The position numbers and the translations under genes were made by a program. DNA of 9,145 bases from Chloroflexota bacterium. Lineage in GTDB: Bacteria > Chloroflexota > Anaerolineae > Anaerolineales > E44-bin32. This document shows, piece by piece, positions 1 through 5,536 of this stretch. Each line of letters starts with the position of its first letter. Positions within the stretch are counted from its first letter, which is position 1. The notes below the pieces were generated by a model. It made no database searches, was not told the DNA's origin, and saw nothing but the letters and a program-made list of their open reading frames with translations. The stretch covers positions 1 to 9,145 of the forward strand of contig JAPLGR010000612.1 in NCBI GenBank assembly GCA_026390045.1, read 5' to 3'.

Positions 1-81
1 GCGGCATGTTTCAAGGGTCGCCTCCAGCAATCGCTTCTGGGCCTTCGTCGGATAGAGCCGATAGCGGTAGGTCGCCTGCAT
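1..81 (-). CDS. tnpB: TnpB (OrfB) RNA-guided nuclease, N-terminal 27 codons only
   Basis: Reading leftward from the ATG at 81-79 gives MQATYRYRLYPTKAQKRLLE and seven more residues before the window ends. The YRYRLYPTKAQ segment is the hallmark N-terminus of IS605 OrfB/TnpB proteins, the RNA-guided nucleases related to the ancestor of Cas12. The ATG shares one base with the tnpA stop (TGATG), so translation is probably coupled. The RuvC-like and zinc-finger regions lie outside the window, so nothing can be said about whether the protein is active. The call rests on only 27 residues plus the tnpA context. Confidence 0.8.
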   Translation of the reverse strand, partial: MQATYRYRLYPTKAQKRLLEATLETCR

Positions 82-476
82 CAAAGGCCCTTCTGTGCCG
101 CAATGCAGCGTTGGATCGCCTCGGCAGAGACATTGCCCGCCGTCGCGGCGAAGTAGGAACGAGTCCATAGGGAGGGCAGGCGCTTGAGAACGGGATACTT
201 CTGCCGCAGGTCGCGGGAGGCAAGTCCCTTGCACTCCTTCACGATTTCGGCTGCCGAGACCGTCGGCCACGCTTGCACGAACAAATGAACATGGTCGGGT
301 GGTACCGCCAACTCTAGAATCTCCCATCCCTGCTCGGCACATTTCCTCTCGATCAGTTTCTGGCAATCGGCCGCAACGCCTCCGACCAGGACGGCCTTCC
401 TCCGTTTGGGCGTCCAAACGAGATGATACACAATCAAGTGTACCCGGTGCTCGTCTCTGCGGTACTTGAATGCCAT
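81..476 (-). CDS. tnpA: IS200/IS605 TnpA HUH (Y1) transposase with Cys at the catalytic Tyr position
   Basis: This 131-residue protein has the usual length for TnpA, the single-strand transposase that cuts and rejoins the hairpin ends of IS200/IS605 elements. The HUH metal-binding motif is H62-V-H64, in the segment PPDHVHLF. The family block W104-TRSYF is present. The final helix normally reads like YI..Q, with Tyr as the nucleophile; here it reads R-C124-I-A-A-Q, with TGC at 107-105. A Tyr-to-Cys change would be expected to remove DNA cleavage. The frame stays open upstream to 692, but only this ATG gives the family N-terminus (MAFKYRRDEH); the upstream part is host gene and IS leader read in another frame. 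I see no clear Shine-Dalgarno, and an inverted repeat lies directly upstream. Confidence 0.9.
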   Translation of the reverse strand: MAFKYRRDEHRVHLIVYHLVWTPKRRKAVLVGGVAADCQKLIERKCAEQGWEILELAVPPDHVHLFVQAWPTVSAAEIVKECKGLASRDLRQKYPVLKRLPSLWTRSYFAATAGNVSAEAIQRCIAAQKGL

Positions 477-482
477 GTTGAT

Positions 483-524
483 GGTATGCCACAAACGACA
501 CGGCTGAAGCCACCAAAGCATACC
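483..524 (-). promoter_or_regulatory. Inverted repeat in the tnpA leader
   Basis: On the minus strand GGTATGC (524-518) pairs with GCATACC (489-483), a perfect 7-bp stem around a 28-base loop. The loop holds a smaller possible hairpin, GGC-TTCA-GCC. The 3' arm ends six bases before the tnpA ATG and so covers the region where a ribosome binding site would lie. IS200 tnpA mRNA is known to carry a leader stem-loop that limits translation; this could be the equivalent. It could also be a single-strand DNA recognition hairpin. Which of the two cannot be decided from the sequence. Confidence 0.4.
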
Positions 525-549
525 CGGGTTGTCCCCTCGGGCTGAGGCC

Positions 550-574
550 GGGGAGCTTGCGGCGGGCTCCACCC
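550..574 (-). repeat. Possible left-end hairpin of the IS element
   Basis: On the minus strand GGAGC (570-566) and GCTCC (556-552) form a 5-bp stem with a 9-base loop. Skipping one T at 571 allows two more G-C pairs (GG at 573-572 with CC at 551-550). TnpA proteins of this family recognise imperfect subterminal hairpins at the ends, and this one lies where the host gene homology stops. The assignment is inference from position and shape. Confidence 0.3.
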
Positions 575-814
575 GGTCAGAAAGGCGTTCGCTTCCCCGG
601 CATCCGATCCGGGAAGAAGGCCGAGGGTCATCCCACCTCGCGCCGCCGCACCTCGGCAGACCGCCTCCATGACGCCGCCCTACCCGCCGCAAACAACGAT
701 CGCTCCCCGTTCGGCCAGCAGCTGCCCCACTCTCTCGGCTGTTGCGATCACTTCATGCGTGGCGTTGGCCGCGCCGATCACGGCTACCACGGGCCGCCGT
801 GTGACTTCGCTCAC
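575..814 (-). pseudogene. DprA/LOG-like nucleotide-binding protein (TIGR00725 type), 5' fragment with in-frame TAG and IS insertion
   Basis: The frame starts with GTG at 814-812, overlapping the thpR stop as GTGA. It reads a Rossmann-type N-terminus: VVAVIGAAN, then AERVGQLLAERGAIVVCGG. A TAG at 682-680 follows, and the same frame then continues as GGVMEAVCRGAAARGGMTLG and LLPGSDAGEANAFLT. The block VVCGG.GGVMEA.CRGA....T.G.LPG....EAN is characteristic of the TIGR00725/LOG-like family, so the single TAG replaces one residue between two glycine pairs. Family similarity ends at about 575, where the IS element begins. The remaining half would lie beyond the element, outside the window. The function of this subfamily is not well defined; LOG relatives cleave cytokinin ribotides. 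A sequencing error at the TAG is possible, but the IS insertion breaks the gene regardless. Confidence 0.75.
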
Positions 815-1437
815 GTGCCGCCGCCGAGGGCAGCCGAGTGGAGCCGGGAGTAGACCGCGCCTGAGGGGCGAAGGTCACTTCGGAAGAGGTGGACTGCGTC
901 GACCGGCATCTCGCCGAAATCCAGCGTCCGCTCGCTCTCCAGGACGGAGCGGACGAAGGCACCTGCCCCCGCTCCGGCCTCGCGCCTGACGCGTCCAAGC
1001 GTCAGATGTGGGCTGAATGGCCTGTCTTCCGCCAGCAGCTTGAGGCGGGCACAACCTTCCTCGACCGCTCTCTGGAGCGTCTTCAGCATCCCGCGGGGGT
1101 CGTCCAAGTCGACCCACAGCACACGCGGTTGCCGGCTGTTTGGGAAGCAGCCGACGCCGCGAATGCGAATGGTGAAACCTGGCACGCTGGAGGCCGCATC
1201 ATCGAGCACATTGTGGACACCGGCGGCCAGGTCAGGCGATATCTCACCCAGGAACTTGAGCGTCAGATGGATGCCGGAGGCCGCGACGAAGCGCATGCAT
1301 TCCTGCCCCGGCAGACACCTCAGGCGGCCTGTCATGGCATCGAGCTGCGTCCGGACATCGGGCGGGAGGTCGACGGCGATGAACGCGCGCAGAGTGTTCA
1401 AGATCCGCGGCTCGTCGTGAAGGTTTCCCGGTGACAT
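811..1437 (-). CDS. thpR: RNA 2',3'-cyclic phosphodiesterase (2'-5' RNA ligase family)
   Basis: This 208-residue protein belongs to the 2H phosphoesterase family. It carries the two diagnostic HxTx motifs, H57-L-T-L60 in IHLTLKFLGE and H144-L-T-L147 in SPHLTLGRV, about 85 residues apart as expected for two pseudo-symmetric lobes. The family opens 2',3'-cyclic phosphates on RNA ends; the historical 2'-5' ligase activity is secondary. The family N-terminus usually starts close to RAFIAVDLP, here residue 17. The ATG at 1437 therefore adds about 15 residues and has no Shine-Dalgarno, and a TTG at 1401 (residue 13) is an alternative start. A disrupted LOG-like gene follows with a 4-base overlap, indicating co-translation. 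The acidic and aromatic core is intact, and no lesion is seen. Confidence 0.9.
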   Translation of the reverse strand: MSPGNLHDEPRILNTLRAFIAVDLPPDVRTQLDAMTGRLRCLPGQECMRFVAASGIHLTLKFLGEISPDLAAGVHNVLDDAASSVPGFTIRIRGVGCFPNSRQPRVLWVDLDDPRGMLKTLQRAVEEGCARLKLLAEDRPFSPHLTLGRVRREAGAGAGAFVRSVLESERTLDFGEMPVDAVHLFRSDLRPSGAVYSRLHSAALGGGT

Positions 1438-1524
1438 TGGAGGACCGCTCTGCCCCGCAGAAGAGCTCTGTGGCGGAGGCAGCGTCGTGCATCGCGTGCG
1501 ACGGGGAACTCCTGCATCCGAGGC

Positions 1525-1533
1525 ATTATAGCA
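1525..1533 (-). promoter_or_regulatory. Extended -10 promoter for the thpR operon
   Basis: The minus strand reads TGCTATAAT at 1533-1525, a perfect extended -10 (TGn-TATAAT). No good -35 hexamer lies at the normal distance, which extended -10 promoters tolerate. Transcription would start near 1518, about 80 bases before the thpR ATG. Confidence 0.55.
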
Positions 1534-1690
1534 TCCGCCCCACTCGCGCTTCTCAGCTCCGGTCGGTCATCGGCGGGCAAGCTCTACGATGCAGAGTCCA
1601 CCAACGCGGCGACGCCATTCCCGCCACACCAAGACTTCGCCGACTGGCTACACGAATGCCGGCTGATCGACGGTGATTGTCTGCAGCGGA

Positions 1691-1720
1691 TTCGCTCCCT
1701 CATGGCTGGTCAGGTAGAAT
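1691..1720 (+). promoter_or_regulatory. Weak candidate promoter for mscL
   Basis: A TAGAAT hexamer at 1715-1720 could serve as a -10. The best -35 is TTCGCT at 1691-1696 with an 18-base spacer, matching the consensus at only three of six positions. Transcription would begin near 1727, giving a leader of about 60 bases. Confidence 0.3.
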
Positions 1721-1788
1721 GTTGGTGAGGCCATCCGGGCCTGACTCCGGGGCCGCTGCGGCTGGCGCCCGACTCACGAGGGAGAACG

Positions 1789-2232
1789 ATGCTCAAGGAC
1801 TTCAAGGCGTTCGTCATGCGCGGCAATGTGCTCGACCTGGCCGTGGCCGTCATCATGGGCGCATCCTTCGGCAAGGTCATTACGTCCCTGGTCAACGACA
1901 TCATCATGCCGCCGCTGGGGCTACTGTTCGGCAAGGTCGATTTCAGCAGCCTGTTTGTTAGCCTGACCGGAACCCCCTACGCCAGCCTGGCGGACGCGCA
2001 GGCCGCCGGCGCGCCGACGCTCAATTACGGCGTGTTCATCAAGGCGCTGGTCGACCTCCTGATCGTGGCGTTGGTGATATTCCTCATGATTCGCGCGGTC
2101 ACCCGCGCACAGAAAAGCAAGGCGTCTGCGGCGCCCCCCGCTCCCACGACGAAGGAGTTCCCGTTCTGTTGCTCCACGATCAGCCTGAAGGCAACGCGCT
2201 GTCCTCAGTGCACATCGGAACTCAAGGGCTGA
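1789..2232 (+). CDS. mscL: Large-conductance mechanosensitive channel MscL
   Basis: This 147-residue protein starts with the canonical FKAFVMRGNVLDLAVAVIMG amphipathic helix and pore-lining first membrane segment (about residues 14-45, with NDIIMPPLG). It has a periplasmic loop (residues 46-80) and a second membrane segment (about 82-103, GVFIKALVDLLIVALVIFLM). MscL opens at extreme membrane tension to release solutes during hypo-osmotic shock. The C-terminus has a Cys-knuckle tail seen in many non-proteobacterial MscL proteins, but the expected CxxC at its start reads F124-P-F-C127-C128, while the second pair C138-P-Q-C141 is intact. The ATG is preceded by GGGAG about seven bases upstream (near 1780). 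The gene converges on the membrane-protein gene downstream. Confidence 0.97.
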   Translation: MLKDFKAFVMRGNVLDLAVAVIMGASFGKVITSLVNDIIMPPLGLLFGKVDFSSLFVSLTGTPYASLADAQAAGAPTLNYGVFIKALVDLLIVALVIFLMIRAVTRAQKSKASAAPPAPTTKEFPFCCSTISLKATRCPQCTSELKG

Positions 2233-2264
2233 TTCAGCCGAAGGAAGCCGGGGCCGAGGAATCC

Positions 2265-2337
2265 GTAGGGGCGATGCATGCCGTCTCGCACAGGCGTGCC
2301 GCCGGGCTCCGCGGCACGAACGGTGCATCGCCCCTAC
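2265..2337. repeat. 73-base inverted repeat with GTAGGGGCG ends (MITE/REP-like)
   Basis: Perfect 14-base arms GTAGGGGCGATGCA (2265-2278) and TGCATCGCCCCTAC (2324-2337) enclose a second nested inverted repeat, GTGCCGC (2296-2302) with GCGGCAC (2311-2317), around an 8-base loop. The whole unit can fold into a long hairpin between two convergent genes, so it may also act as a bidirectional terminator, although no T-run follows. Palindromes beginning GTAGGGGCG are, as I recall, dispersed in Chloroflexota and Cyanobacteria genomes. Only one copy is in this window, and no flanking target duplication is visible. Confidence 0.75.
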
Positions 2338-2355
2338 ACTGTTCCGCACGGAGAT

Positions 2356-2754
2356 TCAGGCCGTCTTGCGCGCGCCGACGTTCTTGAGCAGCACCGACGA
2401 CAGGATGAACGAGACGACGCTGACGACGATCGAGCCCAGCAGGGCCGGCCAGAATCCATCAACGACGAATCCCACGTTGAACACATTCTGTGCGATCCAG
2501 GATGACAGCCACAACGACAGGGCGTTGATGATGACTAGGAACAGCCCCAGCGTCAGCACGATCAAGCCGCACGACAGGAACGACAGGATCGGCTTGATCA
2601 GCACATTCACCAAGCCCAGGATCACTGCCATGACCAGCACCACGACGAGCCCATCATTGCCGGTAACGGTGATCCCCGGCACCAGGTAGGCCGCGGCCAC
2701 CAGCGCCACGGCTGTGATCAGCCAGCTGACAATCAGCTTGACTACCGACTTCAT
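2356..2754 (-). CDS. Phage holin 4_2 / YvlD-type small integral membrane protein
   Basis: This 132-residue protein is almost entirely hydrophobic with four predicted membrane segments, near residues 7-26, 35-53, 60-87 and 101-123. The family signature is visible as GLVNVLIKPILSFL followed by LTLGLFLVIINALSL. Despite the holin name, family members in free-living bacteria are chromosomal membrane proteins of unclear function, for example B. subtilis YvlD next to envelope-stress genes; no phage genes occur here. The start at 2754 is chosen because a perfect AGGAGG (2768-2763) lies eight bases upstream and because family members start at MK..vk.l; an in-frame ATG at 2808 has neither. It runs convergent to mscL and divergent from the L,D-transpeptidase. 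Confidence 0.85.
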   Translation of the reverse strand: MKSVVKLIVSWLITAVALVAAAYLVPGITVTGNDGLVVVLVMAVILGLVNVLIKPILSFLSCGLIVLTLGLFLVIINALSLWLSSWIAQNVFNVGFVVDGFWPALLGSIVVSVVSFILSSVLLKNVGARKTA

Positions 2755-2762
2755 TCCCGCAT

Positions 2763-2768
2763 CCTCCT
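2763..2768 (-). promoter_or_regulatory. Ribosome binding site deciding the start of the holin-like gene
   Basis: The minus strand reads AGGAGG, a full Shine-Dalgarno match, eight bases before the ATG at 2754. It places the start 54 bases inside the longest open frame. Confidence 0.75.
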
Positions 2769-2951
2769 CGCCGAGCGTGATTGGCAGGCCCTCGTGCGCA
2801 ATGACCATCCATACGCCGGTCTCAGGATTCGGATTGTACTACGCCACACCGGTGGGCGGATTCCCCGATCCTTCCCTTCAGCAGTGTCACAGCCCCGGGC
2901 ATGGCATTGTGCTGAGGCCCATGGGCCAGGCAACCGGGCGCAAGATCCTCC

Positions 2952-2980
2952 TTGAGTACGCAGCCCGCAGCGGTTAGAAT
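2952..2980 (+). promoter_or_regulatory. Sigma70-like promoter for the L,D-transpeptidase gene
   Basis: TTGAGT (2952-2957) and TAGAAT (2975-2980) are separated by exactly 17 bases, matching the -35 and -10 consensus at four and five positions. Transcription would start near 2987, leaving a short leader of about 24 bases before the ATG at 3011. Confidence 0.6.
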
Positions 2981-3010
2981 CACTCCACCAAGGGCAGACG
3001 CGCGAGATCG

Positions 3011-4048
3011 ATGAACGATTCGACTTCCATCGGACGCAGGGAGTTCCTCAAGCTGGCGGGGCTGGCCGGAGCGAGCCTTGCCTTGCGCCCGCTGCCCCCG
3101 GGCGCCGATTCCGCCGAACCCGAGATGGGACGCGTTACCGTCACCTGGATCGGGCTGTACAGTGAGCCGTCCTTCCGCTCCAAGCGGCTCGCCGAGCTCA
3201 CGCGGGACGAGTTGATCCCCATCCTGTCGCGCGAAATCGCCGACGACGGGCCGACCTACAATCCGACGTGGTACCGCGTCCCGGACGGCTACGCGCACTC
3301 GGGCCACCTGCAGCTCGTTCGCTGGGAACCCACTGAGCCCCCCTTGTGGATACGGCCAAGCGGAGCGCTGCACGAGGTCTGCGTCCCCTTCACACGAAGC
3401 TACCGAGACCCGGACCCCGCCTCCGACCCTCTGTACCGCCTGTACTACCAGTCGACGGCGTGGGTCGAAGAGGTGCTCGAGGGCGCCGATGGCCGGCAGT
3501 GGTTCCGCCTGCGTGACGACGTCCTGCACATCGCTTATCACGTCCGTGCGGAGCATCTGCGCCGCATCCCCGACGAAGACCTGACGCCCCTCTCGCCTGA
3601 AGTGCCACCCGGCAGGAAGCGGATCGAAGTCTCCATCGCCTCCCAAGAATTGCGCGCGTATGAGGAGGGTCGGCTCGTGCTTCAGACGCTCATCTCAAGC
3701 GGCGTCCCTGACTCGGAGCCTCGCGACAATGGCATCCCCACGGCCACGCCGACGGGAAGCTTCCGCGTCAGCATCAAGACGCCACTGAGGCACATGGGCG
3801 ACGGCCACGTGACCCCGAGCCTCGAAGCCTACGAGCTGCCCGGCGTGCCTTGGGTCTCCTTCTTCCACGAAACCGGCGTTGGCTTTCACGGCACGTACTG
3901 GCACAACGACTTCGGCACGCCCAAGAGCCACGGCTGCGTCAACATGCGCACCGAGGAAGCCCGCTGGATCTACCGCTGGACGCTACCCGAGATCAAACCG
4001 GATCAGATCGTCCAGAAGGGAAGCGGGACGACCGTCATCGTCCGCTAA
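3011..4048 (+). CDS. Tat-exported L,D-transpeptidase (YkuD/ErfK family)
   Basis: This 345-residue protein begins with a twin-arginine signal, GRREFLKLAGLAGASLAL (Arg9-Arg10), so it is probably exported folded through Tat. A central region (about residues 40-190) looks like SH3-type cell-wall modules, with the sets WIGLYSEPSFRS and YRDPDPASDPLYRL. The YkuD catalytic domain covers about residues 203-343 and starts RIEVSIASQELRAYEEGR. The active-site signature is complete: His293 in GFHGTYWH, then S306-H-G-C309-V-N-M, with Cys309 the acyl-enzyme nucleophile. These enzymes make 3-3 peptidoglycan cross-links or attach proteins to the wall. The ATG has only a weak purine-rich tract upstream. The gene ends TAA, 49 bases before the convergent signalling gene, with no obvious terminator between. 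Confidence 0.95.
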   Translation: MNDSTSIGRREFLKLAGLAGASLALRPLPPGADSAEPEMGRVTVTWIGLYSEPSFRSKRLAELTRDELIPILSREIADDGPTYNPTWYRVPDGYAHSGHLQLVRWEPTEPPLWIRPSGALHEVCVPFTRSYRDPDPASDPLYRLYYQSTAWVEEVLEGADGRQWFRLRDDVLHIAYHVRAEHLRRIPDEDLTPLSPEVPPGRKRIEVSIASQELRAYEEGRLVLQTLISSGVPDSEPRDNGIPTATPTGSFRVSIKTPLRHMGDGHVTPSLEAYELPGVPWVSFFHETGVGFHGTYWHNDFGTPKSHGCVNMRTEEARWIYRWTLPEIKPDQIVQKGSGTTVIVR

Positions 4049-4097
4049 ACGAATCCCAGAGGTTGAATGAACAGGGGAAGGACGGGCAGCCGGAGCG

Positions 4098-5408
4098 TCA
4101 GGCGCCGCGTCGGCGGACTTCGGCCAGGACGTCCGACAGCTTGCCGGTCTGGCTGAAACTTGATGCGCCTCGGCGGACCGCGGCGCGGCCTTCTGCATCC
4201 GTGAGAGCGTCGGCCAGCACGATGATCTCGGTCTGGGGCAGCAGCCGGCGCAGGTTGCGCAGCAGCCAGTAGTCGCGCTCACCGGCCAGACGGGCGTTGA
4301 CCAGGATCAGGGCCGGCGGAACGCGCTCCGCAAGCACGAGCGCCTCTTCCGCGCTGCGCGCTTCGGTCACGCGGTAGCCGTGTGACTGAATCAGCCCGAT
4401 CATCAGGTCGCGCGCCGAATCATTCGGCTCTGCCACCAAGACGCGCGACGATGGACTCAGACCGGAGGTGAGCACCGCCTGGATAGTCGAGAGCAGCGCG
4501 CCCGTTCCGGCTGAGCGCACCACAAAGTCCACCGCCCCCCACGTCACACCCTGCAAGGGATCTTCAACCGAACTCAGAAACAGGACAGGGACGACGCTGG
4601 TTCGCGCGTCCTGCTTGAGGACCATGGCGATCTCAAAGGCGCTCGGTTCGCGGGCCTGCAGGTCCAGCAGGATCAAGTCAGGGACCTGCTCGTGCGCCAG
4701 CGGTTGGACCTCCGCCCCGCTGGCCACGGGCACCACGCGGTACCCAGCTGCCGTCAGGTCCTCAACCAGCGGTGCACGGCGCGTAGGGTCCTCGACCAGT
4801 AACAGCAGGCTCTTCGACGGCGAGCCGCTGTCGGGCAGGTGCGCCTCAACGCTCTGGCGCAGCGAGGACCAGTCCGCGCGGCCGCCGCCGGCGCGCAGGG
4901 GAAGCACCATCGAGATCCTGGCGCCGCCGGAGGGCTGCGAGTCCACCCACAGATGCCCGCCGCATGCCTGCGCGGCCGATTGAGCCGGCGCAAGCGAAGC
5001 GGATTCCGCACCAGCGGCCCTCAAGGTCCTGCCAGCGCACAGCGCTTCCATCGTGTCCGCGGGGATCCGTCCTTCGGACGCTTCCACGGAGAGCATCGCC
5101 CACGGGCCGCCCTGCGTCACACCCTCAGGATCCCCAGCCACTTCCGAGAAGGTCGCCGGGGTTTGGCCCGACGAGAGAAGCTCGGCGCGGACGCGGACTT
5201 CACCGTGATCGGTGAAGGCCGAAACGGTGCGGATCATGGCGCCGAGCGCGTCGGCCACAGCCTCCCGATCGCCCTGCACAGCTGGCAAGTGGGCAGGATA
5301 CTCCGTGACGATCGAGAGCGGCTTGGTACCGCCACGCGCGCGTGCAGCCTCGATGGCAACGTCCATGGCGTTGGCCAGATCCATCGCCTGGCTTGGGCTC
5401 GACGTCAA
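4098..5408 (-). CDS. Degenerate HATPase protein fused to a receiver and a pseudo-receiver
   Basis: This 436-residue soluble protein has the order HATPase-like domain (about residues 40-172), REC1 (199-313), REC2 (321-433). No dimerisation/phosphoacceptor His domain is present. In the HATPase part the frame LPAVQGD and GGHLWVDSQPSGGARISMVLPL is kinase-like, but the N-box Asn positions read A57 and T61, and the D.G.G lid reads A-S-E-G-R, so ATP use is unlikely. REC1 keeps acidic E206-D207 and phosphoacceptor Asp249 (PDLILLDL), but the conserved Lys reads Arg298. REC2 has Asn371 where the phosphoacceptor Asp belongs (ALILVNARL; AAC at 4298-4296). The TTG start is supported by AGGGAGGT, four bases upstream. 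It is transcribed divergently from a PP2C-type phosphatase, suggesting a partner-switching or scaffold role. No DNA-binding output domain is present. Confidence 0.85.
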   Translation of the reverse strand: MTSSPSQAMDLANAMDVAIEAARARGGTKPLSIVTEYPAHLPAVQGDREAVADALGAMIRTVSAFTDHGEVRVRAELLSSGQTPATFSEVAGDPEGVTQGGPWAMLSVEASEGRIPADTMEALCAGRTLRAAGAESASLAPAQSAAQACGGHLWVDSQPSGGARISMVLPLRAGGGRADWSSLRQSVEAHLPDSGSPSKSLLLLVEDPTRRAPLVEDLTAAGYRVVPVASGAEVQPLAHEQVPDLILLDLQAREPSAFEIAMVLKQDARTSVVPVLFLSSVEDPLQGVTWGAVDFVVRSAGTGALLSTIQAVLTSGLSPSSRVLVAEPNDSARDLMIGLIQSHGYRVTEARSAEEALVLAERVPPALILVNARLAGERDYWLLRNLRRLLPQTEIIVLADALTDAEGRAAVRRGASSFSQTGKLSDVLAEVRRRGA

Positions 5409-5412
5409 ACGG

Positions 5413-5420
5413 ACCTCCCT
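5413..5420 (-). promoter_or_regulatory. Ribosome binding site that decides a TTG start
   Basis: The minus strand reads AGGGAGGT at 5420-5413, then CCGT and the TTG at 5408. This strong Shine-Dalgarno at normal spacing makes the unusual TTG the likely start of the HATPase-receiver gene. Confidence 0.7.
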
Positions 5421-5437
5421 CAGAGATCAGCCAACCT

Positions 5438-5452
5438 TCGGGGTTTCCCCGA
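5438..5452 (-). repeat. Small hairpin in the leader of the HATPase-receiver gene
   Basis: TCGGGG and CCCCGA pair as a 6-bp stem around a 3-base loop, 17 bases upstream of the Shine-Dalgarno of the minus-strand gene. It is compact and GC-rich and may affect the leader, but no run of T follows in either direction. Its role is unknown. Confidence 0.3.
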
Positions 5453-5522
5453 TAGCATCACTCTATCCCACCCCACCCTGCTGAGACCTTGCCGTTGGCT
5501 TACAGAATAGTATGCCCAGATG

Positions 5523-5528
5523 TAGAAT
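5523..5528 (+). promoter_or_regulatory. Candidate -10 box giving a near-leaderless phosphatase mRNA
   Basis: TAGAAT at 5523-5528 would start transcription near 5535, only about two bases before the ATG at 5537. A possible -35, CTTACA, lies 18 bases upstream and matches four of six positions. No Shine-Dalgarno precedes the ATG, which fits a leaderless transcript. Confidence 0.35.
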
Positions 5529-5536
5529 TCGACCTC

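Larger units (their letters stand above)
1..574 (-). mobile_element. IS200/IS605-family element, left part, truncated by window edge
   Basis: The element is recognised by an HUH transposase gene (tnpA, 81-476) followed in the same direction, with a one-base overlap, by the start of a tnpB gene. Upstream of tnpA, about 100 bases contain inverted repeats typical of the subterminal hairpins of this family. The outer end is placed near 570-577, because there the reading frame of a DprA/LOG-like host gene stops resembling its family (after the residues EANAFLT). The exact left end and the target tetra- or pentanucleotide cannot be fixed from one end. The right end, with the rest of tnpB and any guide RNA, lies outside the window. 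No terminal inverted repeats or target duplications are expected for this family. Confidence 0.8.
1438..1788. other. Intergenic region between divergent thpR and mscL, no convincing gene
   Basis: This 351-base stretch separates thpR (minus) and mscL (plus). It holds the thpR promoter and a possible mscL -10. The plus frame ending at the TGA at 1726-1728 is free of stops from 1435 and reads protein-like in its last half (for example DFADWLHECRLIDGDCLQRI), but it has no ATG, GTG or TTG before an ATG at 1699-1701. It may be the tail of a decayed gene or chance in GC-rich DNA. I recognise no family in it. Confidence 0.4.

Noticed and set aside
680..682. TAG as a recoded sense codon in the LOG-like gene
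   Set aside because: TAG ends secD and the P-loop gene in normal positions, so it functions as a stop here, and the gene is also interrupted by the IS.
477..692. N-terminal extension of TnpA up to 692
   Set aside because: These codons come from the IS left end and the broken host gene read in another frame; TnpA homologues begin near the MAFKYRR start.
2822..3646. 274-residue minus-strand open frame opposite the L,D-transpeptidase
   Set aside because: It is the complement of a gene with complete YkuD and Tat motifs and shows no family features.
4049..4097. Terminator between the convergent L,D-transpeptidase and HATPase-receiver genes
   Set aside because: No stable stem with a T-run can be drawn in these 49 bases.
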